34,410 nt of DNA from Cyanophora paradoxa (Eukaryota > Glaucocystophyceae > Cyanophorales > Cyanophoraceae), in assembly GCA_004431415.1 (NCBI GenBank), contig QPMI01000380.1, positions 1-34,410 on the forward strand. Reading direction: 5' to 3'. Shown in pieces: positions 30,601 through 34,410 of this stretch (position 1 is the first letter of the stretch; each line of letters opens with the position of its first letter). The position numbers and the translations under genes are program-made. Below the pieces are notes generated by a model, which was not told where the DNA came from, did no database searches, and saw nothing but the letters and a program-made list of their open reading frames with translations.

Positions 30601-33600
30601 GCCAGAGCACTCTGGCAGGTTTGCATGATAGGGAGGGGTGTTAGTTTTCTAGTTTCGAGGTTGGGTCGGGGCTGCCCCGATCGCCCCCCGAAATCTCACA
30701 GGGGTCCCCACCCACACGAAACAGCAGGCAGGGAGCGCTGGGATTCGCCAGAGCACTCTGGCAGTTTTGCATGATAGGGAGGGGTGTTAGTTTTCTAGTT
30801 TCGAGGTTGGGTTCGGGGCTGCCCCATCGCCCCCCGAAATCTCACAGGGGTCCCCACCCACACGAAACAGCAGGCAGGGAGCGCTGGGATTCGCCAGAGC
30901 ACTCTGGCAGGTTTGCATGATAGGGAGGGGTGTTAGTTTTCTAGTTTCGAGGTTGGGTTGGGGCTGCCCCATCGCCCCCCGAAATCTCACAGGGGTCCCC
31001 ACCCACACGAAACAGCAGGCAGGGAGCGCTGGATTCGCCAGAGCACTCTGGCAGGTTTGCATGATAGGGAGGGGTGTTAGTTTTCTAGTTTCGAGGTTGG
31101 GTTGGGGCTGCCCCATTGCCCCCCGAAATCTCACAGGGGTCCCCACCCACACGAAACAGCAGGCAGGGAGCGCTGGGATTCGCCAGAGCACTCTGGCAGG
31201 TTTGCATGATAGGGAGGGGTGTTAGTTTTCTAGTTTCGAGGTTGGGTTCGGGGCTGCCCGATCGCCCCCTGAAATCTCACAGGGGTCCCCACCCACACGA
31301 AACAGCAGGCAGGGAGCGCTGGGATTCGCCAGAGCACTCTGGCAGGTTTGCATGATAGGGAGGGGTGTTAGTTTTCTAGTTTCGAGGTTGGGTTCGGGCT
31401 GCCCCATCGCCCCCCGAAATCTCACAGGGGTCCCCACCCACACGAAACAGCAGGCAGGGAGCGCTGGGATTCGCCAGAGCACTCTGGCAGGTTTGCATGA
31501 TAGGGAGGGTGTTAGTTTTCTAGTTTCGAGGTTGGGTTCGGGGCTGCCCCATGCCCCCGAAATCTCACAGGGGTCCCCACCCACACGAAACAGCAGGCAG
31601 GGAGCGCTGGGATTCGCCAGAGCACTCTGGCAGGTTTGCATGATAGGGAGGGGTGTTAGTTTTCTAGTTTCGAGGTTGGGTTGGGGCTGCCCCATCGCCC
31701 CCGAAATCTCACAGGGGTCCCACCCACACGAAACAGCAGGCAGGGAGCGCTGGGATTCGCCAGAGCACTCTGGCAGGTTTGCATGATAGGGAGGGTGTTA
31801 GTTTTCTAGTTTCGAGGTTGGGTTCGGGCTGCCCCATCGCCCCCGAAATCTCACAGGGGTCCCCACCCACACGAAACAGCAGGAGGGAGCGCTGGGATTC
31901 GCCAGAGCACTCTGGCAGGTTTGCATGATAGGGAGGGTGTTAGTTTTCTAGTTTCGAGGTTGGGTTCGGGCTGCCCCATCGCCCCCGAAATCTCACAGGG
32001 GTCCCCACCCACACGAAACAGCAGGCAGGGAGCGCTGGGATTCGCCAGAGCACTCTGGCAGGTTTGCATGATAGGGAGGGTGTTAGTTTTCTAGTTTCGA
32101 GGTTGGGTTCGGGCTGCCCCATCGCCCCCGAAATCTCACAGGGGTCCCCACCCACACGAAACAGCAGGCAGGGAGCGCTGGGATTCGCCAGAGCACTCTG
32201 GCAGGTTTGCATGATAGGGAGGGTGTTAGTTTTCTAGTTTCGAGGTTGGGTTCGGGCTGCCCCTATCGCCCCCCGAAATCTCACAGGGTCCCCACCCACA
32301 CGAAACAGCAGGCAGGGAGCGCTGGGATTCGCCAGAGCACTCTGGCAGGTTTGCATGATAGGGAGGGGTGTTAGTTTTCTAGTTTCGAGGTTGGGTTCGG
32401 GGCTGCCCCATCGCCCCCGAAATCTCACAGGGGTCCCCACCCACACGAAACAGCAGGCAGGGAGCGCTGGGATTCGCCAGAGCACTCTGGCAGGTTTGCA
32501 TGATAGGGAGGGTGTTAGTTTTCTAGTTTCGAGGTTGGGTTCGGGGCTGCCCCGATCGCCCCCGAAATCTCACAGGGGTCCCCACCCACACGAAACAGCA
32601 GGCAGGGAGCGCTGGGATTCGCCAGAGCACTCTGGCAGGTTTGCATGATAGGGAGGGGTGTTAGTTTTCTAGTTTCGAGGTTGGGTTGGGGCTGCCCCAT
32701 CGCCCCCGAAATCTCACAGGGGTCCCCACCCACACGAAACAGCAGGCAGGGAGCGCTGGGATTCGCCAGAGCACTCTGGCAGGTTTGCATGATAGGGAGG
32801 GGTGTTAGTTTTCTAGTTTCGAGGTTGGGTTCGGGGCTGCCCCATCGCCCCCGAAATCTCACAGGGGTCCCCACCCACACGAAACAGCAGGCAGGGAGCG
32901 CTGGGATTCGCCAGAGCACTCTGGCAGGTTTGCATGATAGGGAGGGTGTTAGTTTTCTAGTTTCGAGGTTGGGTTCGGGCTGCCCCGATCGCCCCCGAAA
33001 TCTCACAGGGGTCCCCACCCACACGAAACAGCAGGCAGGGAGCGCTGGGATTCGCCAGAGCACTCTGGCAGGTTTGCATGATAGGGAGGGTGTTAGTTTT
33101 CTAGTTTCGAGGTTGGGTTCGGGCTGCCCCATCGCCCCCGAAATCTCACAGGGTCCCCACCCACACGAAACAGCAGGCAGGAGCGCTGGGATTCGCCAGA
33201 GCACTCTGGCAGGTTTGCATGATAGGGAGGGGTGTTAGTTTTCTAGTTTCGAGGTTGGGTTCAGGGCTGCCCCTATCGCCCCCCGAAATCTCACAGGGGT
33301 CCCCACCCACACGAAACAGCAGGCAGGGAGCGCTGGGATTCGCCAGAGCACTCTGGCAGGTTTGCATGATAGGGAGGGGTGTTAGTTTTCTAGTTTCGAG
33401 GTTGGGTTGGGGCTGCCCCATCGCCCCCCGAAATCTCACAGGGGTCCCCACCCACACGAAACAGCAGGCAGGGAGCGCTGGGATTCGCCAGAGCACTCTG
33501 GCAGGTTTGCATGATAGGGAGGGGTGTTAGTTTTCTAGTTTCGAGGTTGGGTTCGGGGCTGCCCCATGCCCCCCGAAATCTCACAGGGGTCCCCACCCAC

Positions 33601-34410
33601 ACGAAACAGCAGGCAGGGAGCGCTGGGATTCGCCAGAGCACTCTGGCAGGTTTGCATGATAGGGAGGGGTGTTAGTTTTCTAGTTTCGAGGTTGGGTTCG
33701 GGGCTGCCCCATCGCCCCCGAAATCTCACAGGGTCCCCACCCACACGAAACAGCAGGCAGGGAGCGCTGGGATTCGCCAGAGCACTCTGGCAGGTTTGCA
33801 TGATAGGGAGGGGTGTTAGTTTTCTAGTTTCGAGGTTGGGTTCGGGGCTGCCCCATCGCCCCCGAAATCTCACAGGGTCCCCACCCACACGAAACAGCAG
33901 GAGGGAGCGCTGGGATTCGCCAGAGCACTCTGGCAGGTTTGCATGATAGGGAGGGTGTTAGTTTTCTAGTTTCGAGGTTGGGTTCGGGCTGCCCCATCGC
34001 CCCCGAAATCTCACAGGGGTCCCCACCCACACGAAACAGCAGGCAGGGAGCGCTGGGATTCGCCAGAGCACTCTGGCAGGTTTGCATGATAGGGAGGGTG
34101 TTAGTTTTCTAGTTTCGAGGTTGGTTCGGGGCTGCCCCATCGCCCCCGAAATCTCACAGGGTCCCCACCCACACGAACAGCAGGCAGGGAGCGCTGGGAT
34201 TCGCCAGAGCACTCTGGCAGGTTTGCATGATAGGGAGGGGTGTAGTTTTCTAGTTCGAGGTTGGGTTGGGGCTGCCCGATCGCCCCCGAAATCTCACAGG
34301 GGTCCCCACCCACACGAAACAGCAGGCAGGGAGCGCTGGATTCGCCAGAGCACTCTGGCAGGTTTGCATGATAGGGAGGGGTGTTAGTTTTCTAGTTTCG
34401 AGGTTGGGTT
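27662..34410 (+). repeat. satA satellite array (right arm), about 46 highly uniform monomers
   Basis: Same monomer and orientation as the left arm, but nearly every copy is the single subtype CCAGAGCACTCTGGCAGG. Two or three early monomers have AAATTTGCAT in place of AGGTTTGCAT (27715, 28308), creating ATTTGCAT octamers. From about 28330 onward most differences are one-base losses in G or C runs (GGGGCTGCCCCCATCG to GGGCTGCCCCATCG), giving periods of about 143-147. The array runs off the right edge. Open frames on both strands are by-products of the 49-codon period. Confidence 0.97.

Overview
The window is eukaryotic repeat-dominated DNA. About 31 of 34.4 kb is tandem satellite in three unrelated families. 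The only recognisable genes are a small broken remnant of a double-stranded DNA virus-like element of the Polinton/Maverick-adintovirus type and one isolated small gene. No rRNA, tRNA, bacterial operon, ribosome binding site or CRISPR is visible. The compact intronless virus-like genes, AATAAA-type signals and satellite arrays suggest an animal nuclear genome, possibly a vertebrate, but the sequence does not fix the species.

Layout. (1) 1-5678: 'satA', a GC-rich satellite with a period of about 147 bp, about 38 diverged monomers. (2) 5679-5828: one satA monomer in the opposite orientation. (3) 5829-7083: a viral island read on the minus strand. In transcription order it holds the 3' part of an unidentified gene (7338 to 6790), an intact A32/FtsK-HerA-type packaging ATPase (6725 to 6021), and the first 24 codons of a third gene (from 5901) cut off by satA. 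(4) 7083-25454: about 53 tandem copies of a unit of about 347 bp. Part of this unit is the coding sequence of the gene just upstream of the ATPase, so a piece of a viral gene has become a satellite array of about 18 kb. (5) 25455-26150: an extremely CpG-rich tandem block with a period of about 165 bp, followed by about 160 bp of non-repeated GC-rich DNA. (6) 26312-27033: about five satA monomers in minus orientation. (7) 27034-27661: an AT-rich unique island with a 110-codon gene carrying two DUF5710-like domains. (8) 27662-34410: about 46 very uniform satA monomers in plus orientation.

Two large-scale points stand out. First, the segment of about 21.3 kb from 5679 to 27033 looks inverted inside a plus-oriented satA field. 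Flipping it back joins satA in phase at GGTCCC with a 6-bp overlap. Second, sequence quality is uneven. At 22588-25290, and more mildly in several other patches and the right satA array, changes are overwhelmingly deletions of single bases in homopolymers, as expected of under-polished long-read consensus. Frameshifts and copy numbers there should not be read biologically.

The genes do not form a working system here. The ATPase is the only intact viral gene; both its neighbours are truncated at repeat junctions. The most notable biology is the amplification of a viral gene fragment into a higher-order satellite array.
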